DNA of 64,000 nucleotides from Sphingopyxis sp. BSN-002. Lineage in GTDB: Bacteria > Pseudomonadota > Alphaproteobacteria > Sphingomonadales > Sphingomonadaceae. Under the pieces are notes generated by a model. That model did not search any database. It saw only the letters and a list, made by a program, of their open reading frames with translations, and was not told the origin of the DNA. A program made the translations under genes and the position numbers. Location: positions 3,118,501-3,182,500 of the forward strand of contig NZ_CP091804.1 of assembly GCF_022024275.1 (NCBI RefSeq), written 5' to 3'. This document shows, one piece after another, positions 18,018-27,355 of the stretch. Numbering within the stretch: the stretch's first letter is position 1; every line of letters starts with the position of its first letter.

Positions 18018-19507
18018 CCGACATCGAACCGGCGGCGCCTCCCCCGGCGCCGGTTGATATTCCCTATGGCTTCGCGCGAAGCCACGGTGTCGTCATCGCA
18101 CAGGATGGCGAGGGGCGCTGGCTTGCCACCCTGCGCGAGGGCAGCGATCCCGCGGTGCTGATCGAGGTGAAACGCTATCTGGCGCAGCCGATCCGCGTTG
18201 CGACCGCAAGCGCGGGCGATTTCGACCGGCTGCTTTCGGACCATTATGCGGTAGACGCCTCTGCCGCGGCGATGGCGGGGACGCTCGACGGCAGCGACCT
18301 CGAACTCGGCATTCCCAGCGCCGAGGATCTGCTAGACAGCGCCGACGATGCGCCCGCGATCCGGCTGATCAACGCGATCATCGCCGAGGCGGTGCGGCAG
18401 GGCGTCAGCGACATCCACATCGAACCCTATGAAAGCGGGCTCGTCGTGCGCATGCGCACCGACGGCGTGCTGCGCGAGCATCTGCGCATGCCGCCGCACG
18501 TCGCGCCGGTTGTCGTCAGCCGCATCAAGGTGATGGCGCGCCTCGACATCGCCGAACGCCGCGTGCCGCAGGACGGGCGCATCGCGCTGACGCTGGCGGG
18601 CAAGGCCGTCGACGTCCGCGTCTCGACCTTGCCGAGCCGCGCGGGCGAGCGCGTCGTGATGCGTATCCTCGACAAGGATACCGCGGGGATCGATTTCGAC
18701 GTCCTCGGCCTGTCGGGCGAGGCCGACCGCATCCTGCGCGAGGCGCTGGCCGAGCCGAACGGCATCATCCTCGTCACCGGCCCGACCGGATCGGGCAAGA
18801 CGACGACGCTCTATGCGGCGCTGAAACAGCTCAACGACGGCCAGCGCAATATCCTGACGGTCGAGGATCCGGTCGAATATGCCGTCGACGGAATCGGCCA
18901 GACGCAGGTGAACGCCAAGGTCGGGCTCGATTTCGCCGCGGGCCTCCGCGCGATCTTGCGTCAGGACCCCGACGTCGTGATGGTCGGCGAAATCCGCGAC
19001 CGCGAGACCGCCGACATTGCGGTTCAGGCGTCGCTCACGGGCCACCTTGTCCTTTCGACCGTCCACACCAACGACGCCGTCGGCGCGATCACGCGCCTGA
19101 AGGATCTGAAGGTCGAGCCCTTCCTGCTCGCCTCGACGCTCCGCGCCGTGCTGGCACAGCGCCTCGTCCGCAAGCTCTGCGAGAATTGCCGCGAGCCGGT
19201 GCAGGCCGACAACAGCGTCGCCGCGGTCCTCGGCCTCGACATCGGTACCGTTGTCTGGCGGCCGAAGGGCTGCGACCAGTGCGGACATACAGGCTATAAG
19301 GGCCGCATCGGCGTGTTCGAGGCGATCAAGGTCGACGAGACCGTGCGCCGCTATATCTATGCCGGCGGCGATGAATCGATGATCGCAAAGCACGCCTTTC
19401 TGAAGGCGCCGACGCTCGCATCGGCGGCGCGATCGATGGTCGCCAAGGGGTTGACGACGCCCGAGGAAGCGATCCGCATCGCGCGGCGCGAGGATGTCGA
19501 TGCCTGA
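18014..19507 (+). CDS. gspE: Type II secretion ATPase GspE
   Basis: 497 residues from GTG 18014, overlapping the gspD stop by 4 bases. It carries Walker A GPTGSGKTTT (about residue 256), the Asp box TVEDPVEYAVDGIGQTQVN, Walker B/His region DPDVVMVGEIRDRETADIA and TGHLVLSTVHTNDA. A four-cysteine zinc site (CENC ... CDQC) lies near residue 395-420. This cytoplasmic hexameric ATPase powers pseudopilus assembly together with GspL and GspF. Confidence 0.97.
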   Translation: MTDIEPAAPPPAPVDIPYGFARSHGVVIAQDGEGRWLATLREGSDPAVLIEVKRYLAQPIRVATASAGDFDRLLSDHYAVDASAAAMAGTLDGSDLELGIPSAEDLLDSADDAPAIRLINAIIAEAVRQGVSDIHIEPYESGLVVRMRTDGVLREHLRMPPHVAPVVVSRIKVMARLDIAERRVPQDGRIALTLAGKAVDVRVSTLPSRAGERVVMRILDKDTAGIDFDVLGLSGEADRILREALAEPNGIILVTGPTGSGKTTTLYAALKQLNDGQRNILTVEDPVEYAVDGIGQTQVNAKVGLDFAAGLRAILRQDPDVVMVGEIRDRETADIAVQASLTGHLVLSTVHTNDAVGAITRLKDLKVEPFLLASTLRAVLAQRLVRKLCENCREPVQADNSVAAVLGLDIGTVVWRPKGCDQCGHTGYKGRIGVFEAIKVDETVRRYIYAGGDESMIAKHAFLKAPTLASAARSMVAKGLTTPEEAIRIARREDVDA

Positions 19508-20717
19508 TTATCGCTATGTGGCGATCGATCCGCAGGGCCGCGAGCGCAAGGGGCGGCTGACCGCCGCGAACGACGATGCCGCACGCGCCGATCTGGTCCG
19601 CCGCAAATTCCACATCGTCGCGGTCGAGGAGGCGGGGGCGAAGCCTGCCACCGGTCGTTCGCTGCTTGCCTTCCGCCGGAACAAGCTCGCGTCGAAGGAG
19701 CTGGCGCTCTTTACGCGCCAGCTCGCGACGCTTGTCGAAGTCGCGCCGCTCGAAGAGGCGCTGCGCACGCTGACGCGCCAGAGCGAGGCCGAAAGCGCGC
19801 GTGCGGTGATCGCCGATGTCCATGCCGGGCTGCTCGAAGGCCGCCGCCTTGCCGATGCGATGGCGCGCCAGCCGGGCAGCTTTCCGCCGCTCTATCGCGC
19901 GATGGTCGCGGCGGGCGAGACGACGGGCAGTCTGACGACGATCCTCGCGCGCCTTGCCGACCTGCTCGAACGGCAGGCCGAGGTGCGCGGCAAGCTGATC
20001 GCGGCGCTCGCCTATCCGGTCGTGCTGGCGGTCGTCGCGATCGGGGTCGTCGCCGCACTGATGATCTTCGTCGTCCCGCGTGTGGTCGAGCAGTTCACCG
20101 ACGTCGGCCAGCAACTGCCGTTCCTGACCCGCGCGGTGATCGCGATCTCCGGTTTTGCTGCCAACTGGTGGTGGCTGATCGCGCTGCTGATCGCGGCCCT
20201 GACCTTCGGCTGGGTGACCGCGATGCGCCGCCCGGCGTTCAAGGCCGCGGTCGACGGCCGCCTGCTGCGCCTGCCGCTTTTCGGCCGGCTGCTCCGCGAT
20301 CTTTACGCGGCGCGTTTCGCGCGCACGCTGTCGACGATGGTGTCGAGCCGGCTGCCGCTCGTCGAGGGGCTGCGGCTGACCGTACCGACGATCCGCAACA
20401 GCGCGCTCGCGATCGCAACCGCGGGCATCGTCGATCAGGTCCGCGCCGGTGGCAGCCTGTCGGCCGCGCTCCGCGATGCCGGGGTCTTCCCACCGCTGCT
20501 CGTCTATATGACCGCGAGCGGCGAAAGCGCGGGGCGGCTCGAGCAGATGCTCGAACGCGCCGCCGATTATCTCGAACGCGAGTTCGACCGTTTTACCGCC
20601 GCGTCGATGGCCCTTCTCGAACCTGTCATAATTGTCGTTATGGGGTCGTGCGTCGCACTCATCATCCTCGCCATCCTGCTGCCGATCCTCCAGTTGCAGA
20701 ACCTCGCAGGGCTATAA
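19494..20717 (+). CDS. gspF: Type II secretion platform protein GspF
   Basis: 407 residues; a second ATG at 19500 is an equally plausible start (MPDYRYVAIDPQGRERKGR). Two homologous GspF halves are visible, each with LFTRQLATLVE- or FARTLSTMVSSRLPLVEGL-type cytoplasmic helices. Membrane helices lie near residues 170-195, 220-240 and 375-402. The gene overlaps the end of gspE by 14 bases. GspF is the polytopic core of the inner-membrane assembly platform. Confidence 0.95.
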   Translation: MSMPDYRYVAIDPQGRERKGRLTAANDDAARADLVRRKFHIVAVEEAGAKPATGRSLLAFRRNKLASKELALFTRQLATLVEVAPLEEALRTLTRQSEAESARAVIADVHAGLLEGRRLADAMARQPGSFPPLYRAMVAAGETTGSLTTILARLADLLERQAEVRGKLIAALAYPVVLAVVAIGVVAALMIFVVPRVVEQFTDVGQQLPFLTRAVIAISGFAANWWWLIALLIAALTFGWVTAMRRPAFKAAVDGRLLRLPLFGRLLRDLYAARFARTLSTMVSSRLPLVEGLRLTVPTIRNSALAIATAGIVDQVRAGGSLSAALRDAGVFPPLLVYMTASGESAGRLEQMLERAADYLEREFDRFTAASMALLEPVIIVVMGSCVALIILAILLPILQLQNLAGL

Positions 20718-20721
20718 TAAT

Positions 20722-21219
20722 ATGTCGCTCATGAAGCTTTTTTTCCGCCTGATGCTCGATCCGTCCTTCACAAATCAGGCGCGCCCGACGCGGCGCACGA
20801 AGGACGAGCGCGGCTTCACCCTGACCGAGCTGATGGTCGTGATCTTCATCATCGGCCTGCTCGCCACGGTGGTGATGTACAACGTGCTAGGCGCCCAAGA
20901 CCGGGCCGTTGTCACTAAGGCAAAGACCGATATCTCGCAGCTTGAAGGCGCACTGGAACAATATCGGCTTGATAATCTGAGCTATCCGGCGACGACCGAC
21001 GGGCTGAACTCGCTCGTCACGGCGCCGCCATCGCTCGCACAGCCCGAACGCTATCGCCGCGGCGGCTACATCAAGAAGCTGCCGAGCGATCCGTGGGGGC
21101 GCCCCTATAATTATCAGGCGCCTGGTCAGAACGGAAAGGCGTTCGATGTATGGTCGCTGGGCGCCGACGGAACGCCGGGCGGGACCGACGACAATGCCGA
21201 CATTCACGGAGAAGGTTGA
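20722..21219 (+). CDS. gspG: Major pseudopilin GspG
   Basis: 165 residues from ATG 20722. A longer-than-usual positively charged leader of about 30 residues precedes the prepilin site KDERG/FTLTELMVVIFIIG; cleavage would follow Gly with Glu at mature position 5. The C-terminal part has the GspG signature (SYPATTDGLNSLV, KKLPSDPWGRPYNY, DVWSLGADGTPGGTDDNADI) with calcium-binding-type aspartates. It forms the shaft of the pseudopilus. Confidence 0.96.
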   Translation: MSLMKLFFRLMLDPSFTNQARPTRRTKDERGFTLTELMVVIFIIGLLATVVMYNVLGAQDRAVVTKAKTDISQLEGALEQYRLDNLSYPATTDGLNSLVTAPPSLAQPERYRRGGYIKKLPSDPWGRPYNYQAPGQNGKAFDVWSLGADGTPGGTDDNADIHGEG

Positions 21220-21670
21220 GCGTCCCTCCGGCGAACGCGGCTTCACGCTCGTCGAACTGATGGTCGTGATCGCCATCATGGCGCTCGCGGCGACCGCCGT
21301 CGTGCTGACCATTCCCGGCGAAGAACGCACGGTGCGAAGCGAGGCCGACCGGCTCGCGGCGCGGCTCGCGGCCGCGCGCGACGTCGCGGTGATCGAGGGG
21401 CGCAGCGTCTCGGTCAATTTCGCGCCCTCGGGCTATGGCTTCGAACGCCGCGTCGAGGGCGCCTGGCAACCGCTGCCCGGACGCGCCTTCGAACAACGCA
21501 ACTGGCCGTCCAACGTCCGCTTCGTCGCGGACGACGGACAGGGTGCCGCGCGCATCCTCTTCGACCGCATCGGCACCAGCCCGACGCCGCAAGCCTTGGT
21601 GCTGGCGGGCGGCGACGCGCGCGAGGTCGTGCGCATCTCGGCGACCGGGGAGGTCAGCCGTGGCGAATGA
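21194..21670 (+). CDS. gspH: Minor pseudopilin GspH
   Basis: 158 residues from ATG 21194, overlapping gspG by 26 bases. The prepilin motif SGERG/FTLVELMVVIAIMA is followed by the helix and a beta-rich domain ending in DAREVVRISATGEVSRGE. It belongs near the pseudopilus and is read by the GspO peptidase. The start inside gspG suggests coupled translation. Confidence 0.92.
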   Translation: MPTFTEKVERPSGERGFTLVELMVVIAIMALAATAVVLTIPGEERTVRSEADRLAARLAAARDVAVIEGRSVSVNFAPSGYGFERRVEGAWQPLPGRAFEQRNWPSNVRFVADDGQGAARILFDRIGTSPTPQALVLAGGDAREVVRISATGEVSRGE

Positions 21671-22046
21671 CGCCTTTCGTCGTCCGCCGTCCGACGAGCG
21701 CGGCTTCACGCTGCTGGAGATGCTCGTCGCGCTCAGCATCATCAGCATCGCGGCGCTGACGCTCGTCCGCCTCGACGCCTATGCGGTGCGCACCGCGGGC
21801 GATCTCGATGAAAGCACGATGGCGGGGATCGTCGCGCAGAACCGCGCGGTCGAGCTGTGGACCGACCCGTCGCCGCCAACGATCGGCAACAGCGCGAGCA
21901 GCGTCGCCAACGCCGGGCGCAACTGGCGCATCGAACAGCGCGTCGCGAAAACCGCCGACGACAGCCTGCTGCGCATCGACCTGATCGTCCGGCCCGAAAG
22001 CGGCAATGGGCAGGCGGCGCTCACGATCATCAGGCCGTCGCGATGA
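21660..22046 (+). CDS. gspI: Minor pseudopilin GspI
   Basis: 128 residues from GTG 21660, the only sensible start close to the prepilin motif SDERG/FTLLEMLVALSIIS. Overlaps gspH by 11 bases. A short pseudopilin with the GspI pattern AGDLDESTMAGIVAQNRAVEL. In other systems GspI forms the tip complex with GspJ and GspK. Confidence 0.92.
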   Translation: MANDAFRRPPSDERGFTLLEMLVALSIISIAALTLVRLDAYAVRTAGDLDESTMAGIVAQNRAVELWTDPSPPTIGNSASSVANAGRNWRIEQRVAKTADDSLLRIDLIVRPESGNGQAALTIIRPSR

Positions 22047-22651
22047 GGGATGACCGCGGCTTCACCCTCGTCGAAATGCTCGTCGCATTGTCGATCTTCG
22101 CGGTGATCGCGGCGATGGGGGTCAGCCTGCTGCGCAGCAGCGTCGATACGCAGGATGCGGTACAGGCGCGGCTCAAGGGGATGAGCGGGATGAATCGCCT
22201 TCGCGCGGTGATGGCCAACGACCTCGCGCAGGCGGTGCAGCGCTCGACGCGCGGGCAAGCGGGCGAGCCGGTGCCGGCTTTCGTCGGCTCGGCGAACGGT
22301 TTCGCCTTCGTCCATGCTGGTGCCGCCTCGCTCGACGGCAGCCCGCGGCCGAATGTCGAGCGTGTCGGTTATGCGCTGACCGGCGGCGAGTGGCGCCGCG
22401 CGACGCAGCCGATGCTCGACGGCAGCGCCTTGTCCGACGGCGACCGGCTGATCGGCGACGTCACCGCCATCGCGGTGCGCTACCGCGACGCGCAGGGAAA
22501 CTGGACGCAGAGCTGGAACAGTGATCCGGTCGACCGGTTGCCGCGCGCGGTCGAGGTGCGACTTACCCGCGCGGGACGCGCTCCTCTGACGATGCTGTTC
22601 CTGACCGGGCCGACGTTGCCGCCCCCCGTGACGGGAGCACCGCCGACATGA
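22043..22651 (+). CDS. gspJ: Minor pseudopilin GspJ
   Basis: 202 residues from ATG 22043, overlapping the gspI stop (ATGA). The leader is very short (MRDDRG/FTLVEMLVALSIFA). The globular part has the GspJ pattern (RLRAVMANDLAQAVQRSTR, AVRYRDAQGNWTQSW, LPRAVEVRLTRAG). It forms the pseudopilus tip with GspI and GspK. Confidence 0.93.
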   Translation: MRDDRGFTLVEMLVALSIFAVIAAMGVSLLRSSVDTQDAVQARLKGMSGMNRLRAVMANDLAQAVQRSTRGQAGEPVPAFVGSANGFAFVHAGAASLDGSPRPNVERVGYALTGGEWRRATQPMLDGSALSDGDRLIGDVTAIAVRYRDAQGNWTQSWNSDPVDRLPRAVEVRLTRAGRAPLTMLFLTGPTLPPPVTGAPPT

Positions 22652-23655
22652 CACGCGACCCCAAAGACGAACGCGGCGCGGCGCTGCTGACGGTGCTGCT
22701 GCTCGTCGCGGTGATGGCGGTGATCGCAGCGACCGCGCTCGACCGGCTGACGCTCGCGACGCGGATCGCGGGCAGTGCAGCGACCGTCGATCAGGGCCGC
22801 GCCTATACCTTTGCCGCCGAACAGATCGCGCTCCGCCGCGTCAACAATCTGATGTCGCGCGATGCGACGCGGCTCACCAACGACAGCGGCTGGCTCGGCC
22901 GCGACTTCACCCTGCCGCTGCCGGGCGGGCAGGGGCGGGCGAAGCTCACCGACGCGAACAATTGCTTCAACCTCAACAGCCTCGTCGCCGAGGTGACGCC
23001 GGGCAAATACAGTCAGCGATCGGGCGCGATGGGGCAATTCACCGAGCTGATGAAGCTCGTCGGCGTGGGCGACAATCAGGCGCTGCAGATCGCCGGCGCG
23101 GCCGCCGACTGGATCGACAGCGACAGCAACGACGGCCCGCTCGGCGCCGAGGACAATGTCTATCGCGGCATGCAGACAAGCTATCTCGCCGCGAACCGCA
23201 AGATGGCCGATGTCAGCGAGCTGCGCGCGGTGCGCGGCGTGACGCCGAAAATCTATGCGCAGCTGAAACCCTGGGTCTGCGTGCTGCCGGTCACCGATCC
23301 GGTGAAGCTTAACGTCAACACGCTGATCCCCGAACAGGCGCCGCTGATCGCGATGCTGGTTCCGGGCAAGATCACGATCGCGAACGCGCGGGCGGCGCTA
23401 GCCGCACGGCCTGCGGGCGGCTATGGCAGCAGCGTGCGATTCTGGGAGGGCCGGGCCTTCGAGGGCATCGAGCCGCCGCAGGATATTGCCGAGCAGGCGG
23501 GAGTGACGAGCCGCTGGCTGGCGCTGACGACGAATGTGACGATGGGGGACGGGGTTTTGACGGCAAGATCGCTCATCGACGCGAACGGCGGTGCGGCCAG
23601 CGCGGGGCAGGCCGCACCTGTCATCGTCCGCCGCGACTGGGGCGACGGCGACTGA
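22648..23655 (+). CDS. gspK: Minor pseudopilin GspK
   Basis: 335 residues from ATG 22648 in an ATGA overlap with gspJ. The prepilin-like start KDERG/AALLTVLLLVAVMAVI has no Glu5, as usual for GspK, which caps the tip. The large domain includes ANNCFNLNSLV, AADWIDSDSNDGPLGAED and DVSELRAVRGVTPKIYAQL, the conserved GspK pattern. Confidence 0.94.
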   Translation: MTRDPKDERGAALLTVLLLVAVMAVIAATALDRLTLATRIAGSAATVDQGRAYTFAAEQIALRRVNNLMSRDATRLTNDSGWLGRDFTLPLPGGQGRAKLTDANNCFNLNSLVAEVTPGKYSQRSGAMGQFTELMKLVGVGDNQALQIAGAAADWIDSDSNDGPLGAEDNVYRGMQTSYLAANRKMADVSELRAVRGVTPKIYAQLKPWVCVLPVTDPVKLNVNTLIPEQAPLIAMLVPGKITIANARAALAARPAGGYGSSVRFWEGRAFEGIEPPQDIAEQAGVTSRWLALTTNVTMGDGVLTARSLIDANGGAASAGQAAPVIVRRDWGDGD

Positions 23656-23656
23656 T

Positions 23657-24802
23657 ATGGCCCGCACTCTGGTCCTCTGGCTGCCGTCGCAGGCAGCGCT
23701 TTCGGGCGAGGATGAGCCCCGCCCGGCCTGGCTGCGCGTCGATGACGGCGTGATCGTCGATTCAGGGCAGGACGACGGCTGGGTCGATGCGTGGGAAAGG
23801 CCGCAGGACAATGCGGGCGACGACCAGCTGATCGCGCTCGCCCCGGCGGCCGATATTCCGCTGCGCTGGTATCATTATCCCGACGCCGCGCCCGCACAGG
23901 CCGCGGCAGCGGCGCGTCTCGACGCACTGCGCGACAGCCTTGGCGAGGCGTCGGCGCTGCATGTGGTTGCAGGCTTGCCTGCGGAAGCCGGACAGGCGGT
24001 CCCGGTTGCCGTCGCCACCCATGGTGCGATGGCGGCGTGGACCGACTGGCTGAAGGCGCGCGGCCTCAGCGCCGCAGCGATCATTCCGTCGGCCGCGACG
24101 GTGCCGCCGCCAGAGCCCGATATGCTGTGGACTGCCGAGGTCGGCGGCGAGGCGATCGTGCGTACGGCCGACCGCGCCTTCCTGTCCGACCCCGAACTCG
24201 ATCCGCTGATTGCCGGCGAGCGGACGATCGCGCCGCTGCCCGCCGAGCCGATGCGCGAAGCGTTGCTGCTGTCGCTGGTCACCCCGCCGCTCGATCTGCT
24301 GAGCGGCGCATGGAAGCCGAAGCGGAGCTGGTCGGTCGATCCGGCGCTGGTAAAACTGGCGAAGCGGTTGCTGATCGCGCTCGTCGTGGTGAGCGTGCTG
24401 ATCCCGGTTGTCTATGCGGTGCGGCTGATGTCCGACACCAGCCGTGCCGACGAAGCGGCGGTTGCGACGGCGAAAAAGGCCGGGGTCGCGGCAAGCGACG
24501 CCGCGACGGCGGAAGCCGAACTCGACCGCCGGCTTGCGACCGCGGGCGGCGGGCCGCTCGCTTTCTCGGTCCCTGCATCGGCGCTATATGACGCGCTGCG
24601 CGATACGCCGGGCGTGTCGCTGAAGACGCTGGCGCACCGAACCGACGGAACGCTGACGACGACGCTTGCGGCGCCGCGCGTCGATGACATCAACAAGGTG
24701 CTGCTCGCGCTGCAGGCGCGCGGCTATCGCATTACCGCGCAGCCGATGGCGGGCACCGACGGCCAGCAGATGGCCAATGTGACGATCCGGGCGGTGCCAT
24801 GA
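23657..24802 (+). CDS. gspL: Type II secretion protein GspL
   Basis: 381 residues from ATG 23657, one base after the gspK stop. The N-terminal cytoplasmic actin-like half (about 1-230) recruits GspE in known systems. One membrane helix lies at about 236-256 (LLIALVVVSVLIPVVYAVRLM). The periplasmic end is a small ferredoxin-like domain (KVLLALQARGYRITAQPMAG). Overlaps gspM by 4 bases. Confidence 0.92.
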   Translation: MARTLVLWLPSQAALSGEDEPRPAWLRVDDGVIVDSGQDDGWVDAWERPQDNAGDDQLIALAPAADIPLRWYHYPDAAPAQAAAAARLDALRDSLGEASALHVVAGLPAEAGQAVPVAVATHGAMAAWTDWLKARGLSAAAIIPSAATVPPPEPDMLWTAEVGGEAIVRTADRAFLSDPELDPLIAGERTIAPLPAEPMREALLLSLVTPPLDLLSGAWKPKRSWSVDPALVKLAKRLLIALVVVSVLIPVVYAVRLMSDTSRADEAAVATAKKAGVAASDAATAEAELDRRLATAGGGPLAFSVPASALYDALRDTPGVSLKTLAHRTDGTLTTTLAAPRVDDINKVLLALQARGYRITAQPMAGTDGQQMANVTIRAVP

Positions 24803-25281
24803 TGGACGGCGTGAAAAGCTGGTGGAGCGGACTGTCGATGCGCGAGCGCTGGCTCGTTGGCGTCGCGGGGGCGCTCGCACTCGCGGTGCTCGGCTGGGGG
24901 CTCGGGCGGCCCGCGGTTGCCGCCTTCTTCGACCTCGAGACGCAGCACCGCGCCGCCGTCGAACGCGAAGGGCGCGTCGCCGCGAAGGTACAGTTGCTGA
25001 GCCAGCGTCCGGCGAAGTCGGTCGCGGCTGCCATCGACGCGGTGGCAATTGACCAGTATCTGGCGCAGTCGGCGGGCGAGATCGGGCTGACGCTCGACCG
25101 CAACGAGCCGCGCGGCGACCGGCAGGCGACGATTGCGATCGCGACGGCCAAGGCTCCCGTGCTGACCGACTGGCTTGCGGGACTGGAAACGCAGGGCTTC
25201 GTCGTCGACCAGCTCACGATCACGCCTGCGGCTGACGGTACCGTCGGGATGACCGCCGAACTTCGGAAGGGCGGCCAATGA
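24799..25281 (+). CDS. gspM: Type II secretion protein GspM
   Basis: 160 residues (ATG 24799 or the adjacent ATG 24802). A cytoplasmic Trp-rich start (MMDGVKSWWSGLSMRERWLV) leads into a membrane helix, then a periplasmic domain ending ETQGFVVDQLTITPAADGTV. It pairs with GspL at the inner membrane. ATGA overlaps join it to gspL and gspN. Confidence 0.9.
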   Translation: MMDGVKSWWSGLSMRERWLVGVAGALALAVLGWGLGRPAVAAFFDLETQHRAAVEREGRVAAKVQLLSQRPAKSVAAAIDAVAIDQYLAQSAGEIGLTLDRNEPRGDRQATIAIATAKAPVLTDWLAGLETQGFVVDQLTITPAADGTVGMTAELRKGGQ

Positions 25282-25994
25282 GTGTGCGCCGGCGCTGGAT
25301 CGTCGCAGCAGCACTCTTTGCGCTGCTGCTGATCGTCGCGACCTTCCCGATGCGGCTCGCGCTGTCGCTGTCGGGCGCATCGGACGCCGGCATTTCGGCG
25401 CGCGAGATTCGCGGCTCGGTCTGGTCGGGGGCGCTGATCGACGCGCGGCTCGGCGCGCTGCCGATCGGCTCGGTGCGCGCCAGCCTGTCGCCGCTGGCAT
25501 TGCTCGGCGGCGATACCGAACTTGCCTTCGAGCGCGCCGATCAGCGTCTCGGTCCGCTCGCGGGTCGCCTGCACGGCAGCAATCCGCGCGGCATGTCCGA
25601 CGTCAACGGTACGACCTCGCTCGCGGGCGGACTCGGGCCGATTCCCGCCGACACGATCCGCTTCGAAGGCGCGACGATCCGTTTCGACGCGGCCGGAAAG
25701 TGCGTCGAGGCGCGGGGGCGCATCCAGCTGTCGGTCGCGGCGCCGATCGCGGGGCTCGACCTGTCGCAGGGCTTGTCGGGTCCGCTCAGCTGTGCGGGCG
25801 GCCGCGCGCAGGCGGCGCTCGCCAGCCAGTCGGGGATGGAGCGCCTGACGCTCGGATTCGACGGGCAGGGCAACTATCGCGCGCAATTCGCGATCAACGT
25901 CGACCGCGATCCGGCAATGGCGGCGGCACTCGCGGTGCTCGGGTTCAAGCCCGGATCGAACGGCTTCGTGCTGGCGACCTCGGGTCGCTTCTGA
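25278..25994 (+). CDS. gspN: Type II secretion protein GspN
   Basis: 238 residues, with an N-terminal membrane helix (WIVAAALFALLLIVATFP) and a beta-rich periplasmic domain with the GspN/AsmA-like pattern (ARLGALPIGSVRASLSPLALL; KCVEARGRIQLSV). GspN is present in only some T2SS operons and its exact role is not settled. It overlaps gspM (ATGA) and is followed after one base by gspO. Confidence 0.85.
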   Translation: MSVRRRWIVAAALFALLLIVATFPMRLALSLSGASDAGISAREIRGSVWSGALIDARLGALPIGSVRASLSPLALLGGDTELAFERADQRLGPLAGRLHGSNPRGMSDVNGTTSLAGGLGPIPADTIRFEGATIRFDAAGKCVEARGRIQLSVAAPIAGLDLSQGLSGPLSCAGGRAQAALASQSGMERLTLGFDGQGNYRAQFAINVDRDPAMAAALAVLGFKPGSNGFVLATSGRF

Positions 25995-25995
25995 G

Positions 25996-26763
25996 GTGCC
26001 GATCTTCGACGCCTTGCCAGTCGGCGCGGGCGTGTCTCTAGCGGGCCTGATCGGCCTTGTCCTCGGCAGCTTCATCGCGACGCTGGTTTTGCGCTGGCCC
26101 GCAGGGCGCTCGATCCTCGGGCGCTCGCAATGCGACGGGTGCGGCCGCAATCTTGGTATCTTCGATCTGGTGCCGCTCGTGTCGGCCTTCGCTGCGCGCG
26201 GAAAGTGCCGGACGTGCGGAGGGCGCATCGATCCGTTCCACTGGCGGGTCGAGCTGGGCTCGGGATTGATCGGCGTTACGGCGCTGGCGTTGCTCCCCGG
26301 CACCGCCGGCTGGCTCTGGGCGCTGTTCGGCTGGCTTCTGCTACCGCTTGCGCTGCTCGATGCGCGCCATTTCTGGCTGCCCGACCGGTTGAACGCGCTC
26401 CTCGCGATCGCAGGGCTGCTACTGGCAGGACCATTGCTTCACACCTCACTGCTCGACCGCTGGATCGGCGCGCTCGCGGGAGGGTTAATTCTGGCCGCGA
26501 TCGCGTGGGGCTATCGGCGTGTGCGCGGCGGCGACGGCATGGGCGGCGGCGATCCGAAACTCGTCGCGGCGATCGGCGCTTGGCTCGGCTGGCAGGCGCA
26601 GCCGTTGCTGTTGCTGCTCGCGAGCCTCGGAGGAATATGCTGGGCGCTCGCGCAAGGAAAAGGGGACCAGCCGCTTGCCCTGCGACGGGTCCCCTTCGGT
26701 CTTTTCCTGTGCGCCGCGGCGTGGACCGCGGTGCCCCTGTCGACGTTTATCAGTTCCCGATAA
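25996..26763 (+). CDS. gspO: Prepilin peptidase GspO
   Basis: 255 residues from GTG 25996. A24 aspartic membrane peptidase with the two catalytic aspartates in LLDARHFWLPDRL and in GMGGGDPKL (GxGD). The cytoplasmic four-cysteine loop CDGC ... CRTC is present near residues 46-75. It removes the leaders of GspG-K. Shorter N-terminus than enterobacterial PilD, and the N-methyltransferase region is reduced. The 3' end overlaps the convergent pal gene by 14 bases. Confidence 0.93.
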   Translation: MPIFDALPVGAGVSLAGLIGLVLGSFIATLVLRWPAGRSILGRSQCDGCGRNLGIFDLVPLVSAFAARGKCRTCGGRIDPFHWRVELGSGLIGVTALALLPGTAGWLWALFGWLLLPLALLDARHFWLPDRLNALLAIAGLLLAGPLLHTSLLDRWIGALAGGLILAAIAWGYRRVRGGDGMGGGDPKLVAAIGAWLGWQAQPLLLLLASLGGICWALAQGKGDQPLALRRVPFGLFLCAAAWTAVPLSTFISSR

Positions 26764-27262
26764 CGACGGTCACCGCGCGGCGGTTCTGCGCCCAGGCTTC
26801 CTCGTTCGAACCCAGCGCCGCCGGGCGTTCCTTGCCATAGCTGATCACCTGGATGCGGTTCGGGTCGACGCCGAGCGACGACAGATAGTTTTTCGCGGCA
26901 TTGGCGCGGCGTTCGCCGAGCGCGATGTTATAGTCGCGGGTGCCGCGTTCGTCGGCATGGCCTTCCAGCGTGACGCGGACGGCGGGGTAGCGTGCCAGCC
27001 ACTGCGCCTGGCTCTGCAGGGTCGTCTGATCCTGCGCGTCGACATTATACTGGTCGAGATCGAAGAAGATGCGGTCCGACGAGACGTTGGCGACGAAGTC
27101 TGCCTGAGATCCGGGGACGACGCCGCCGGTTCCGGTGCCCGTGTCGGTGCTGCCCGAACCGTCGGGTGCGGGCGGAAGCGTATCGGGAGCTTTTTTCGCA
27201 CAAGCCCCAACAGTCAGCATGGTGATCGCCGCGATCATCGCGGTGGTTTTGCGTATCGTCAT
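26750..27262 (-). CDS. pal: Peptidoglycan-associated lipoprotein Pal
   Basis: 170 residues. The lipoprotein signal ends in TVGAC, then a Gly/Thr-rich linker and an OmpA-like peptidoglycan-binding domain (IFFDLDQYNVDAQ ... LEGHADERGTRDYNIALGE ... NRIQVISYGKERPA ... NRRAVTVVI). It anchors the outer membrane to the wall and binds TolB and TolA. Last gene of the minus-strand tol cluster. Confidence 0.97.
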   Translation of the reverse strand: MTIRKTTAMIAAITMLTVGACAKKAPDTLPPAPDGSGSTDTGTGTGGVVPGSQADFVANVSSDRIFFDLDQYNVDAQDQTTLQSQAQWLARYPAVRVTLEGHADERGTRDYNIALGERRANAAKNYLSSLGVDPNRIQVISYGKERPAALGSNEEAWAQNRRAVTVVIGN

Positions 27263-27302
27263 GTTTCTGTCCTCTTGTAGTTGCGTCTTCAGTCGTGCGG
27301 GT

Positions 27303-27328
27303 CGGGGATTAACTTAAGTTGAACCCCG
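27303..27328 (-). repeat. Imperfect palindrome between tolB and pal
   Basis: CGGGG and CCCCG arms surround an AT-rich inner stem centred on CTTAAG, giving two 5-bp stems with one mismatch. It lies in the 93-base gap between tolB and pal. It may tune pal expression or act as a weak terminator; there is no T run. Confidence 0.4.
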
Positions 27329-27355
27329 CGGTTTTCCATTGGTTCCGTAACCCAA